From assembly GCA_013619005.1 (NCBI GenBank), contig JABXKY010000220.1, positions 1 through 6,092 on the forward strand: 6,092 nt of DNA. Direction: 5' to 3'. This document shows, piece by piece, positions 1 through 5,954 of the stretch (positions are counted from its first letter, which is position 1; each line of letters opens with the position of its first letter). Below the pieces are notes generated by a model, which worked only from the letters and a program-made list of their open reading frames with translations, searched no databases and was not told where the DNA came from. The position numbers were made by a program, and so were the translations under genes. This stretch comes from Candidatus Bathyarchaeota archaeon (GTDB lineage Archaea; Thermoproteota; Bathyarchaeia; TCS64).

Positions 1-402
1 ACCCAGTGCCTAGCCATGGAGCTGAAGCTCCACAACATCGTGGTTAACTCCCTTAACGTGAGCGCACCTCCTGGGCTGAGGTTAAAACCCACGGAACTCA
101 CCGAAGAGGAGGCCGAGGGCATGCCCGAGGAGGTCAGGGTCAAGTACGCCTCTGTCGAGTCCATGGTCCAGAATTTCACTGATGCCTGGGTTTTCCTTGC
201 ACTCCAGAAGGGGGATGGAATCACAGGGCAGAGGTTCAGGACCCGTACACTTGCCGAGGATCTGACTGGGCTCGGGGAGGAGGCCGTGGCCAAGAGGTAC
301 CGAGGGAAGCTCCTTGAGGCGGTCTACACCCAGATTGATTTCCCTGATAAGGTGAAGTACCAGACACCTGAGGGCGGCTGGAAGGAGATCAGGTTCACCT
401 GA
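1..402 (+). CDS. Short-chain dehydrogenase/reductase (SDR), C-terminal part, cut by left window edge
   Basis: The frame is open from base 1 to a TGA at 400-402 and gives 133 residues. The first visible residues, TQCLAMELKLHNIVVNSL, match the SDR segment just after the catalytic YxxxK helix (LA-x-EL ... NI-x-VN-x-L). Further on, an AWVFLA helix followed by GITGQRF is the usual SDR stretch (FLA ... G-I/V-TGQ) before the C-terminus. The cofactor-binding TGxxxGxG and catalytic YxxxK motifs must lie outside the window, so the substrate and the NAD/NADP preference cannot be judged. The ATG at 16 is an internal methionine, because the protein clearly continues upstream. The roughly 50-residue tail after GITGQRF is longer than in many classical SDRs. 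The gene converges on the DUF362 gene and their ends overlap by 8 bases. Family assignment is fairly sure, function is not. Confidence 0.8.
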   Translation, partial: TQCLAMELKLHNIVVNSLNVSAPPGLRLKPTELTEEEAEGMPEEVRVKYASVESMVQNFTDAWVFLALQKGDGITGQRFRTRTLAEDLTGLGEEAVAKRYRGKLLEAVYTQIDFPDKVKYQTPEGGWKEIRFT

Positions 403-1414
403 GCTCTGACCTTATGTAGCTCATCAGTCCCTCGAGGCCGTCATCATTGGCCATGTCAAGGTGTCCCAGATGGATTCCTGATAGGTTTGGGGTCCCCAGA
501 CCCAGTTTCTCGGCGAGCTTGAACTGGATCTGATCCTGTGTACTGTGGTCCACGACCCTAACGGTCCTGTATTTCTGCATTAGAGCAGCTGAGACCGCGT
601 CTGATGCCACCATGTTGTTGCTTGCCGTGATGATTCCCGGTGAGACCTCGTCCTCGGGGTCTGTCCTGAGCCCCGTGTTCATCCTGAGGGCGTCGGCGAT
701 GACCATGTCAACCTGGTAAGCGAGGTTAATGTCGATCATCTTCTCGTAGAAATTCTTTCCGTCGTGCAGCCAGTCCCGCTCCTCCGCGTCGATGAGCCCG
801 ACCCCCAGCTTCAGTGAGCAGGTGAACGTGGCTGAGGTGTGGCTCCTGAGTATTGGTGTGAATATGATTCTCTCCGCCTCGTAGACAGTCCTGGGTATCT
901 TCAGTCCCTTGGGCCACCATTTGGACCCTCTTGGCTTCACTGTGACCCATCCCTCTTCATCGAAGTAGGATACGTTGAGCTCCATCTCCTCGACAATCTT
1001 GGTTATCCCGAGGTTTTCCATTGTTGCCCTTGTGGGCAGACCCCTTGCCCTACCCGACATATCTCCGACCACTATCTGATCTGGCTTGATTCCTGATTCA
1101 ATGAGTAGCTCTGCGATGGTTCTAATGGTCTCGTGGTGTGTATCCCTGGGGTAGGGATCGTCGGTGTTGCAGTTGGGTTTGATGAGTATTTTCCCCTTGA
1201 CCTTCTCTGTGAGTGGCTCAATGCCCCCTATCTGCTCGATGGCTTTCCGGATTCCATGTGGTCTATCCTCTGTCCTTACAATCGATACCACGTCTTTCCC
1301 CATTTTCTTGTAAGGGTCAGCGTGGAAAGTTTTCATCGACATAACTGGTGCAGCGGACGGGTTGCTGGCCATATCCCTGTAGAGTTTCATGGAGTTCTCG
1401 GAGGTTACAATCAT
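395..1414 (-). CDS. DUF362 domain protein
   Basis: This 339-residue protein has the DUF362 pattern. It shows VVSIVRTED (about 42-50) at the domain start, GKILIKPNCN (74-83), a VVGD strand (115-118), TPILRSHTSATF (186-197) followed by LKLGVGLIDAEER, and INLAYQVDMVIADAL (229-243). DUF362 proteins are poorly characterised, and many carry a C-terminal ferredoxin domain. This one ends soon after the domain and has only two cysteines (C82, C199), so no Fe-S cluster is visible. It lies 35 bases after the OCD-like gene and is probably cotranscribed with it. The start is uncertain: ATG 1414 has no Shine-Dalgarno site, there are further ATGs at 1390, 1372, 1342, 1336 and 1302, and a GTG at 1291 would start exactly at the domain. 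An AT-rich ATAT about 27 bases before ATG 1414 could be a weak leaderless promoter. The family is sure, the biochemical role is unknown. Confidence 0.85.
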   Translation of the reverse strand: MIVTSENSMKLYRDMASNPSAAPVMSMKTFHADPYKKMGKDVVSIVRTEDRPHGIRKAIEQIGGIEPLTEKVKGKILIKPNCNTDDPYPRDTHHETIRTIAELLIESGIKPDQIVVGDMSGRARGLPTRATMENLGITKIVEEMELNVSYFDEEGWVTVKPRGSKWWPKGLKIPRTVYEAERIIFTPILRSHTSATFTCSLKLGVGLIDAEERDWLHDGKNFYEKMIDINLAYQVDMVIADALRMNTGLRTDPEDEVSPGIITASNNMVASDAVSAALMQKYRTVRVVDHSTQDQIQFKLAEKLGLGTPNLSGIHLGHLDMANDDGLEGLMSYIRSELR

Positions 1415-1449
1415 GGAGAAATGTGGGGTGTGGCGGATGATATGGTTTT

Positions 1450-2481
1450 CTAGGGATTGACGAAGAAATCAGATGCGTTAACTTCCTTACCTAGCCCCAT
1501 CTTTTTCACCTTCTCGTAGATGAGGTGGACCACTGCGCCACTCTGAATATGGGTGCCATCACTCTCGAAGATAGTTATATCCTCGGGGGAGTCCCTGCCC
1601 GTGATCTTACCGGCTACGACGTGACCTATCCGTCCTTGAATATCGTTCAAGGTGATGGCTCTCGTTTCAAGAGATTTTGCGATCTCCCCGATACTGAAGC
1701 ATTTGTTACTGTCCACAACAATCCTTGAAGCCCTCCTGAAGACCTCGGTGTCCATCTCGGCCTTCATGGGGCCATCGGCGCCCATTCCGCTGATGTGGGT
1801 GCCTTTCTGGAGCCATCTCCCCTTCACAACTGGTTCCTGAGCGTATGTTCCTGTGACAAGAACCTTGGATCTTTCCATCACGTCCTTGACTGAGTCCAGT
1901 GCGATGATCTCTGCGTCCACGTACTCGCTCATTATCTCCCTGAAAGAGTCGTCCCTTTTCCGACCCGAGTGGGTGTAGACCTTGTCGAACTTGAGGTCTT
2001 CCGCTAGGCAGGCTAGAGAGCCTCTCCCGATTCTCCCCGTGCCTATGATTCCGACTGCCTCTATATCCTTGTTTGCCATGTACTTGGCTCCTATGGCTGC
2101 TGCTGCACCGGTTCTATACATGCCCGAGTCCAGTCCTGTTGGTCTGGTACCAAAGGCTCCCCTCGTCCGCTTGATGATCGCCAGTGTCTGCCCTGTCTCG
2201 GGGTCCAATATCTGGCTGATGTACTTGTGGAAATCGAAGTGGAACGTATAGCTGATGATGAAGACCTTGGATTCCTCAAGGTATGCCATTCCCTGACCCA
2301 CGCTGGTGGTTCCGGGAGCGATGTGGGGGAGGTGCTTTCCCTTGATCTGTATCTCAAGGCGGGGGGTCTCCTCAGCAAGATCCTTGCCATCCTGCCTGTA
2401 CGCGCTCTCCACAACGTCGATAACCTCTCGTGGGGTCAGCTCGATCTGTGCTATGTCGCTTTGGTCTATGAGTAAGACCAT
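1450..2481 (-). CDS. Ornithine cyclodeaminase/mu-crystallin family protein
   Basis: This 343-residue protein belongs to the NAD(P)-binding OCD/mu-crystallin family, whose members include ornithine cyclodeaminase, alanine dehydrogenase and imine/ketimine reductases. Visible landmarks are a candidate substrate-carboxylate Arg in PRLE (R41), LDPETGQTLAII (92-103), the RT-G-AA helix (123-127), a Rossmann GTGRIG (147-152), GADGPMKAEMD (234-244), VVD (255-257) and GRDSPEDITIFESDGTHIQ (295-313). D236 lines up with the catalytic Asp of bacterial OCD (GGDCPGKTEL). The usual 'gvK' substrate-binding lysine region is not recognisable: the corresponding stretch reads FIISYTFHFDFHKY. There is also extra sequence (about 106-120) before the RT motif. 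Its ATG is 2 bases beyond the amidohydrolase stop and has a strong SD, so translation of the two is probably coupled. The family is confident, but the exact reaction (cyclodeaminase, dehydrogenase or imine reductase) cannot be decided. Confidence 0.87.
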   Translation of the reverse strand: MVLLIDQSDIAQIELTPREVIDVVESAYRQDGKDLAEETPRLEIQIKGKHLPHIAPGTTSVGQGMAYLEESKVFIISYTFHFDFHKYISQILDPETGQTLAIIKRTRGAFGTRPTGLDSGMYRTGAAAAIGAKYMANKDIEAVGIIGTGRIGRGSLACLAEDLKFDKVYTHSGRKRDDSFREIMSEYVDAEIIALDSVKDVMERSKVLVTGTYAQEPVVKGRWLQKGTHISGMGADGPMKAEMDTEVFRRASRIVVDSNKCFSIGEIAKSLETRAITLNDIQGRIGHVVAGKITGRDSPEDITIFESDGTHIQSGAVVHLIYEKVKKMGLGKEVNASDFFVNP

Positions 2482-2483
2482 TC

Positions 2484-3971
2484 TTAGACCTCCTCGTACT
2501 TGGAGCCATGCCAGAAGACCTCGTCGCTTGGCCTGAACTCGTCAAGGTCTATGAGGTCGATGGCTTTCTGGGCCTCAACCCTCGCCAAGTCCATCACCTC
2601 CTGGGCGTCAACGCTGAGCACCTCGCTGTTCTCCATCATTATCTTGCCGTCTATGATGGTAGTGTCAACGTCATGACCATTGGTGTAGAAGCACAGTTGG
2701 TGGGGCACGTATGTGGTTGGTGTCAGGTGTGGTCTGTTTAGGTCCACTAGTATGATGTCCGCCTGCTTTCCAGTCTCCAGTGAGCCTGTCAAGTGATCCA
2801 TCTGCAGCGCCTTTGCTGCGTCGATGGTGACCATTCTCAGTGCTTTTCCACCGGGTAGAACTGCCTGTGTCTCGTACCTGATCCACTGGTGCCACATGGC
2901 ACGCGAGATATCCTTGAATAGGTCGAAGCTGAACCTTGGAGCTGAGCCGTCCGTGGTTATTGTGCAGTTGGCTCCAGCATCGATTAACTCAACTAAGGGA
3001 GCGTATCCATACCATAGGTTTTCACCTGTTGATGGAGCAGATGCGACGCTCGCATTGTTGGCAGCGATAACGTCAACCTCGCTCTGTTTGAGCCCGTTCC
3101 CGTGGGCTATGACCACGTCTGGACCGAGGACCTTGTCCACGGTCTCCCTACCAAAGTTTTCGACAGCCCAATCGATGGTGTCACCGAAGATGTGAGAGTG
3201 AATCTGGACCTTGTACTTGTCCGCCAGCGCCCTGAACTCCAGTGCCTTCTCCTTCATCACAGGGACGTGCTCGGGCTCGTACTTGTGAGTGTAACGCGTC
3301 CACGTGTGACGCCCGAATATGTATGGCGGCGCAAGGGCGACCCTGACCCTTCCATCCGCGCCCATGTGCCACTTCTCGATGATCTCGATGCTGTTCCTCA
3401 TGGCGTCCTCGTATGTGAAGTCCTTCCGTACCCACTCGCCGTTCTCGAAGAAGCTGCCCTTCCACTCCTGAATGTGGGGGATGTAGATATCAGGTGGACC
3501 CACCCCGAGAACGATCTTTGTGCCCACCTTGGCGTAAGCCTCGGCGTTCCTGATGCCGAAAATGGGGCTGTCTGTCCTCGCCGGTGTGGAGCCCACGATT
3601 GATGCCCCGGTGGTTACCCCGAACCTGAGCCTCTCCAGCGCTGCTAGCTGTGCCTCGGCGTACCACCACTTGTCGGTCGTGGCATGCCAGTATAGCTTGC
3701 CAGCCGGCCAACCGTGCCTTGGATGGTGGAACCCGCCGATCAACCCGTGCCCAGAGTGACCATAGGTGTCGATGAGCCCGGGCATTATCGCCTTCCGTTT
3801 GGCGTTTATCACTTTCTCTGAGCTGTAATTCTTCTCAAGTGACGCGGTTTTACCCACCGCTACAATCTTACCTTCGTTGACTGCGATGGCGCCATCATCG
3901 TATATGGTGCCCTTCATATCCATTGTGAGGAGCGTACCCCCCTTGATCAGAATATCGACCTTATCCTTCAT
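2484..3971 (-). CDS. Metal-dependent amidohydrolase, COG0402-type (SAH/cytosine deaminase-like fold), atypical metal site
   Basis: This 495-residue protein has the full amidohydrolase layout: a small N-terminal beta domain (ILIKGGTLLTMD, GKIVAVG), then AIMPGLIDTYGHSGHGL (61-77) opening the TIM barrel, GVTTG (118-122), IHSHIFGD (257-264), VVIAHGNGL (286-294), TITTDGSAP (338-345), and the closing TGSLETGKQADIILVD (395-410). Likely metal ligands are H72, H258 or H260, H290 and D341. The first His of the usual HxH is Tyr (Y70). The Glu that normally follows the barrel-strand-5 His by three residues in SAH/MTA deaminases is not at its place (H260-I-F-G263). Family members cleave C-N bonds in cyclic amides, purines, pyrimidines or triazines; this substrate is unknown. 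A deaminase of the MtaD/SsnA type is one alternative, but the missing residues argue against a canonical one. It is the first gene of the block with the OCD-like gene, starting at an ATG 60 bases after tmk. Confidence 0.88.
   Translation of the reverse strand: MKDKVDILIKGGTLLTMDMKGTIYDDGAIAVNEGKIVAVGKTASLEKNYSSEKVINAKRKAIMPGLIDTYGHSGHGLIGGFHHPRHGWPAGKLYWHATTDKWWYAEAQLAALERLRFGVTTGASIVGSTPARTDSPIFGIRNAEAYAKVGTKIVLGVGPPDIYIPHIQEWKGSFFENGEWVRKDFTYEDAMRNSIEIIEKWHMGADGRVRVALAPPYIFGRHTWTRYTHKYEPEHVPVMKEKALEFRALADKYKVQIHSHIFGDTIDWAVENFGRETVDKVLGPDVVIAHGNGLKQSEVDVIAANNASVASAPSTGENLWYGYAPLVELIDAGANCTITTDGSAPRFSFDLFKDISRAMWHQWIRYETQAVLPGGKALRMVTIDAAKALQMDHLTGSLETGKQADIILVDLNRPHLTPTTYVPHQLCFYTNGHDVDTTIIDGKIMMENSEVLSVDAQEVMDLARVEAQKAIDLIDLDEFRPSDEVFWHGSKYEEV
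2489..2494 (-). promoter_or_regulatory. Shine-Dalgarno site (AGGAGG) of the OCD-like gene
   Basis: On the minus strand the end of the amidohydrolase gene reads GAGGAGGTCTAAGAATG. The AGGAGG core ends 7 bases before the ATG at 2481 and overlaps the last amidohydrolase codons before its TAA. This is near-perfect complementarity to a CCUCC anti-SD. It fixes the start of the OCD-like gene and points to translational coupling. It is the only convincing SD seen in the window. Confidence 0.85.
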
Positions 3972-4004
3972 CAGTCAAAACCTTGGACTGATTGGGGTCA
4001 ACAC

Positions 4005-4014
4005 GTATTTATTA
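4005..4014 (-). promoter_or_regulatory. Putative archaeal TATA box for the amidohydrolase operon
   Basis: The 60-base gap between tmk and the amidohydrolase gene holds TAATAAATAC on the minus strand, centred about 38 bases before ATG 3971. Archaeal transcription normally starts about 25 bases after the TATA centre, which would leave a leader of roughly 13 bases. That leader contains only a weak AAGGT. The element is the most AT-rich spot in the gap. It supports a separate transcript for the block, but the evidence is composition and spacing only. Confidence 0.45.
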
Positions 4015-4031
4015 CCAATCAAAGAGAGGCG

Positions 4032-4619
4032 TTACTCAGTTAGCTTCTTCACGTGTGCAAGGATGTCCTCGTGGACGTCCTCGATAGACTGCAACGCGTC
4101 AACTACCACCAATTCACCCGTCTCAGCGTACCTTATGTACTCTGCCCTGACTTTTTTCAGGTACTCTTTCTTCTCAAAGACGGTTTTGGCTCGGTCAGAG
4201 ACCCTTTCAAGGCTCTTGTCAGGGTCGATGTCCAGCAGGATAACTAAGTCTGGTACCAGCGCGTGCTTGTTGAGGCTCTGCATCCATTCAACATCGACTC
4301 CGGCTGCTCCCTGGTAGGCGAGGCTGCTGTGCTTGTACCGGTCACTGATGACTACTTTTCCTTTCACTAGGGATTCCTTGATGACCTTTCCGTGTTCAAT
4401 TCTGTCGGCGGCGAACAGCAGGGCCTCCGTCTCCGGGTCAAACGACCTGCTCTTGGAATTCATGTAATCCCAGAGGAGAGACCCTATAACCGCATGTGTG
4501 GGCTCCATATGCCGCTCCACCTCGTAGCCTTTAGAGTCAAAGAAGTCGGATAACATCTGTATCTGGGTTGATTTGCCCCCTCCGTCGATTCCCTCGAAGA
4601 CTATGAAAAGGCCTTTCAT
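4032..4619 (-). CDS. tmk: Thymidylate kinase (dTMP kinase)
   Basis: This cytoplasmic enzyme transfers phosphate from ATP to dTMP to give dTDP, an essential step toward dTTP. From ATG 4619 it has 195 residues, a normal length for bacterial and archaeal TMP kinases. Motifs are the P-loop EGIDGGGKST (9-18, with K16), EPT (39-41) of the substrate site, the DRY motif ISDRY (91-95) followed by HSSLAYQGA, and a LID region ERVSDRAKTVFEK with R143. The P-loop has Gly rather than Arg after the Asp (D12-G13), and a basic residue sits in the LID, as in type II enzymes. An in-frame TTG two codons upstream (4625) is less likely than the ATG, because a TATA-like TTTATC sits 25 bases before the ATG. There is no SD, so a leaderless mRNA is expected. 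It lies 39 bases downstream of the M24 peptidase gene. Confidence 0.95.
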   Translation of the reverse strand: MKGLFIVFEGIDGGGKSTQIQMLSDFFDSKGYEVERHMEPTHAVIGSLLWDYMNSKSRSFDPETEALLFAADRIEHGKVIKESLVKGKVVISDRYKHSSLAYQGAAGVDVEWMQSLNKHALVPDLVILLDIDPDKSLERVSDRAKTVFEKKEYLKKVRAEYIRYAETGELVVVDALQSIEDVHEDILAHVKKLTE

Positions 4620-4641
4620 CGCCAAGGTAAAAGCGGGTGGG

Positions 4642-4647
4642 GATAAA
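4642..4647 (-). promoter_or_regulatory. Putative TATA box (TTTATC) of tmk, leaderless geometry
   Basis: On the minus strand AAAAGCCATTTATCCCC lies in the 39-base gap after the M24 peptidase gene. TTTATC is centred about 25.5 bases before the A of ATG 4619, so transcription would begin at or next to the start codon. The preceding AAAAG may serve as part of a BRE. The same hexamer at the same distance precedes the M24 gene, which raises confidence in both. Confidence 0.6.
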
Positions 4648-4658
4648 TGGCTTTTGAC

Positions 4659-5792
4659 CTAGAGCTGGAATAGCTCGCGGTCGTATGTGGTGAGGCTCTC
4701 GGCCTTCCCGTTCTTGATGAGGATCATGTCCTCGACGCGGAGGTAGTACTCACCCTTGTGCCACAGCTTGGGCTCGATGCAGAACACCATGCCGTCCACA
4801 AGCTCCTGTTTCTGGTCAGGTCTTAGCCACGGGTCCTCGTGGACCTCTACTCCAATCTGGTGTCCTACCATCCTCTGAGGCAGCCTTTCCCTGAGCCTGC
4901 CACCGTATCCCTCACGGTCGCAGACTATCTCAATGTGGTCGAATATCTGGTCAGTTCTCTGGACCTCGCCGCCCATCTCGTCGATGGTCTCCACCACGGC
5001 GGTCATCAACGCGGGATAGGCCTTCTCGATGTGCTCATCTGGCTCACCTAGGTAAAAGCTCCTGCCCCAGTCGCTGCAGTAACCATCCATGACGAACCCG
5101 ATGTCAAAGGCAATAGCCGTACTGGGCTCAAGCGGCTGGTCCGGCTCATAGTTGAACACTCCCACGGGCTCACTGCCTGATTTGCAGAACCCCCCTGTGG
5201 TGGGGAAACTTACATCGGTGGCTCCCCGGAGCCTCCCGAGGTTCCTGATCTTGCTGGTGAGCTCGTGCATCGAGATGCCCTCGTCCAGCTCATTGATGAC
5301 CTGCCCCATGACTTCCTCCGTGAGCTTTGCCACGTTCCTGAGCTTGGTGATCTCTGTGCTGTCCTTGATCATCCTCTGCTTGTCCAGTATCCCCTCTGCG
5401 CTCTGGAACTTTGCCTCACTGTTGGCCGCCACGGCCAGAACCAGTGAGCCATACGTGTACTCACCGATGCCGATTTTATTCGCGTCGAAGCCACCCATGA
5501 TCTCCTTGACAGTGGGTCTCATGTCCTCGAAGAACCCCAGCGGTCTGCTATCGCTGATCCAGCTGTCCTTGACCTTGCCCGTGTTGCCCATCCCTACCAT
5601 CACGACGGGCTCACCCTCTATGGGCACGAACACGCTGTCGGCGGGGTAGTTCAGATCCCTGCCGCTCCTCCAGTTCACGTTGATTCCCGTGAGGTACTGG
5701 AAGTCGGGGCTCGCCCCGAGGACCACGAGGTCCAGTTTCCTCTCTTCCATATCAGCTTGGAGAGTCTCCAGCCTCTTTTGATAATCAGTCAT
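4659..5792 (-). CDS. M24 family metallopeptidase (Xaa-Pro dipeptidase/aminopeptidase type)
   Basis: From ATG 5792 the protein has 377 residues, typical for prolidase/creatinase-fold enzymes with an N-terminal creatinase_N domain (about 1-135) and a C-terminal pita-bread catalytic domain (about 145-377). All five dinuclear-metal ligands are visible: D230 (AFDIG), D241 (SDWGRSF), H311 (VGHQIG), E340 (CIEPKLW) and E354 (RVEDM). H318 of EVHEDP is the second active-site His. This supports a working peptidase cleaving Xaa-Pro or similar dipeptides in the cytoplasm. No signal peptide or membrane segment is present. Creatinase or DddP-like non-peptidase activity exists in the same fold and cannot be fully excluded, but retention of all five metal ligands favours a peptidase. 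A GTG at 5846 would add 18 residues, but the extension reads through the putative TATA box. ATG 5792 is therefore preferred. The gene is divergent from the HD phosphohydrolase. Confidence 0.9.
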   Translation of the reverse strand: MTDYQKRLETLQADMEERKLDLVVLGASPDFQYLTGINVNWRSGRDLNYPADSVFVPIEGEPVVMVGMGNTGKVKDSWISDSRPLGFFEDMRPTVKEIMGGFDANKIGIGEYTYGSLVLAVAANSEAKFQSAEGILDKQRMIKDSTEITKLRNVAKLTEEVMGQVINELDEGISMHELTSKIRNLGRLRGATDVSFPTTGGFCKSGSEPVGVFNYEPDQPLEPSTAIAFDIGFVMDGYCSDWGRSFYLGEPDEHIEKAYPALMTAVVETIDEMGGEVQRTDQIFDHIEIVCDREGYGGRLRERLPQRMVGHQIGVEVHEDPWLRPDQKQELVDGMVFCIEPKLWHKGEYYLRVEDMILIKNGKAESLTTYDRELFQL

Positions 5793-5814
5793 GGGTATAG
5801 TTTCATGTGAAAGC

Positions 5815-5820
5815 GATAAA
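5815..5820 (-). promoter_or_regulatory. Putative TATA box (TTTATC) of the M24 peptidase gene, leaderless geometry
   Basis: The minus strand reads GGGGAAATGCTTTATCGC. TTTATC is centred about 25.5 bases before the A of ATG 5792, and the purine-rich GGGGAAA just upstream resembles a BRE. There is no SD before the ATG. The spacing equals that of the tmk promoter, so the mRNA is probably leaderless, and the longer GTG start at 5846 becomes unlikely. Confidence 0.6.
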
Positions 5821-5924
5821 GCATTTCCCCCCTCTCTCGATATCACCCTAAACCTGTGGCCAGTATCAATGGTTCGGACGCCTTATCTACGGGATACTCA
5901 GGGACGAGCAGCATTAACCATCAA

Positions 5925-5934
5925 TTTTTAGATA
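5925..5934 (+). promoter_or_regulatory. Putative TATA box (TTTTTAGATA) of the HD phosphohydrolase gene
   Basis: TTTTTAGATA is the most AT-rich stretch of the divergent region and is centred about 25.5 bases before ATG 5955. This again fits a leaderless mRNA and favours the ATG at 5955 over the out-of-frame ATG at 5951. No SD precedes the start codon. Confidence 0.6.
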
Positions 5935-5954
5935 ACGAGACCAACATTCCATGT

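Larger units (their letters stand above)
5793..5954. other. Divergent intergenic region between M24 peptidase and HD phosphohydrolase genes
   Basis: These 162 bases carry the two back-to-back TATA-like elements (5815-5820 minus, 5925-5934 plus). The roughly 100 bases between them show no gene, RNA fold or strong repeat. Two short 6-base inverted pairs occur (AGTATC 5862-5867 with GATACT 5893-5898; ATGGTT 5869-5874 with AACCAT 5916-5921) and are too short to call an operator. Confidence 0.6.

Noticed and set aside
16..402. ATG at 16 as the true start of a small 128-residue protein
   Set aside because: The frame is open to base 1, and the residues before and after the ATG form the continuous SDR motif following the catalytic helix, so the ATG is internal.
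3102..3602. A 166-codon open frame on the + strand
   Set aside because: It lies wholly antisense to the amidohydrolase gene, has no recognisable motif, and is explained by GC-rich codon usage on the opposite strand.
3877..4317. A 146-codon + strand frame running across the tmk/amidohydrolase gap
   Set aside because: It overlaps two well-supported minus-strand genes and resembles no known family.
4617..4625. TTG start for tmk two codons upstream of the ATG
   Set aside because: It has no SD, and the TATA-like element has the expected 25-base spacing to the ATG at 4619.
5152..5649. A 165-codon open frame on the + strand, Ser/Leu-rich
   Set aside because: It is antisense to the M24 peptidase gene, which has all its catalytic residues. 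The composition is typical of a shadow frame.
5793..5846. GTG start giving the M24 peptidase 18 more residues
   Set aside because: The extension runs through the putative TATA box and has no SD. ATG 5792 starts at a normal position for the family.
5862..5921. Short inverted repeats AGTATC/GATACT and ATGGTT/AACCAT in the divergent region, as possible operators
   Set aside because: Arms of only 6 bases at 25 and 41 bases separation are expected by chance in 160 bases.
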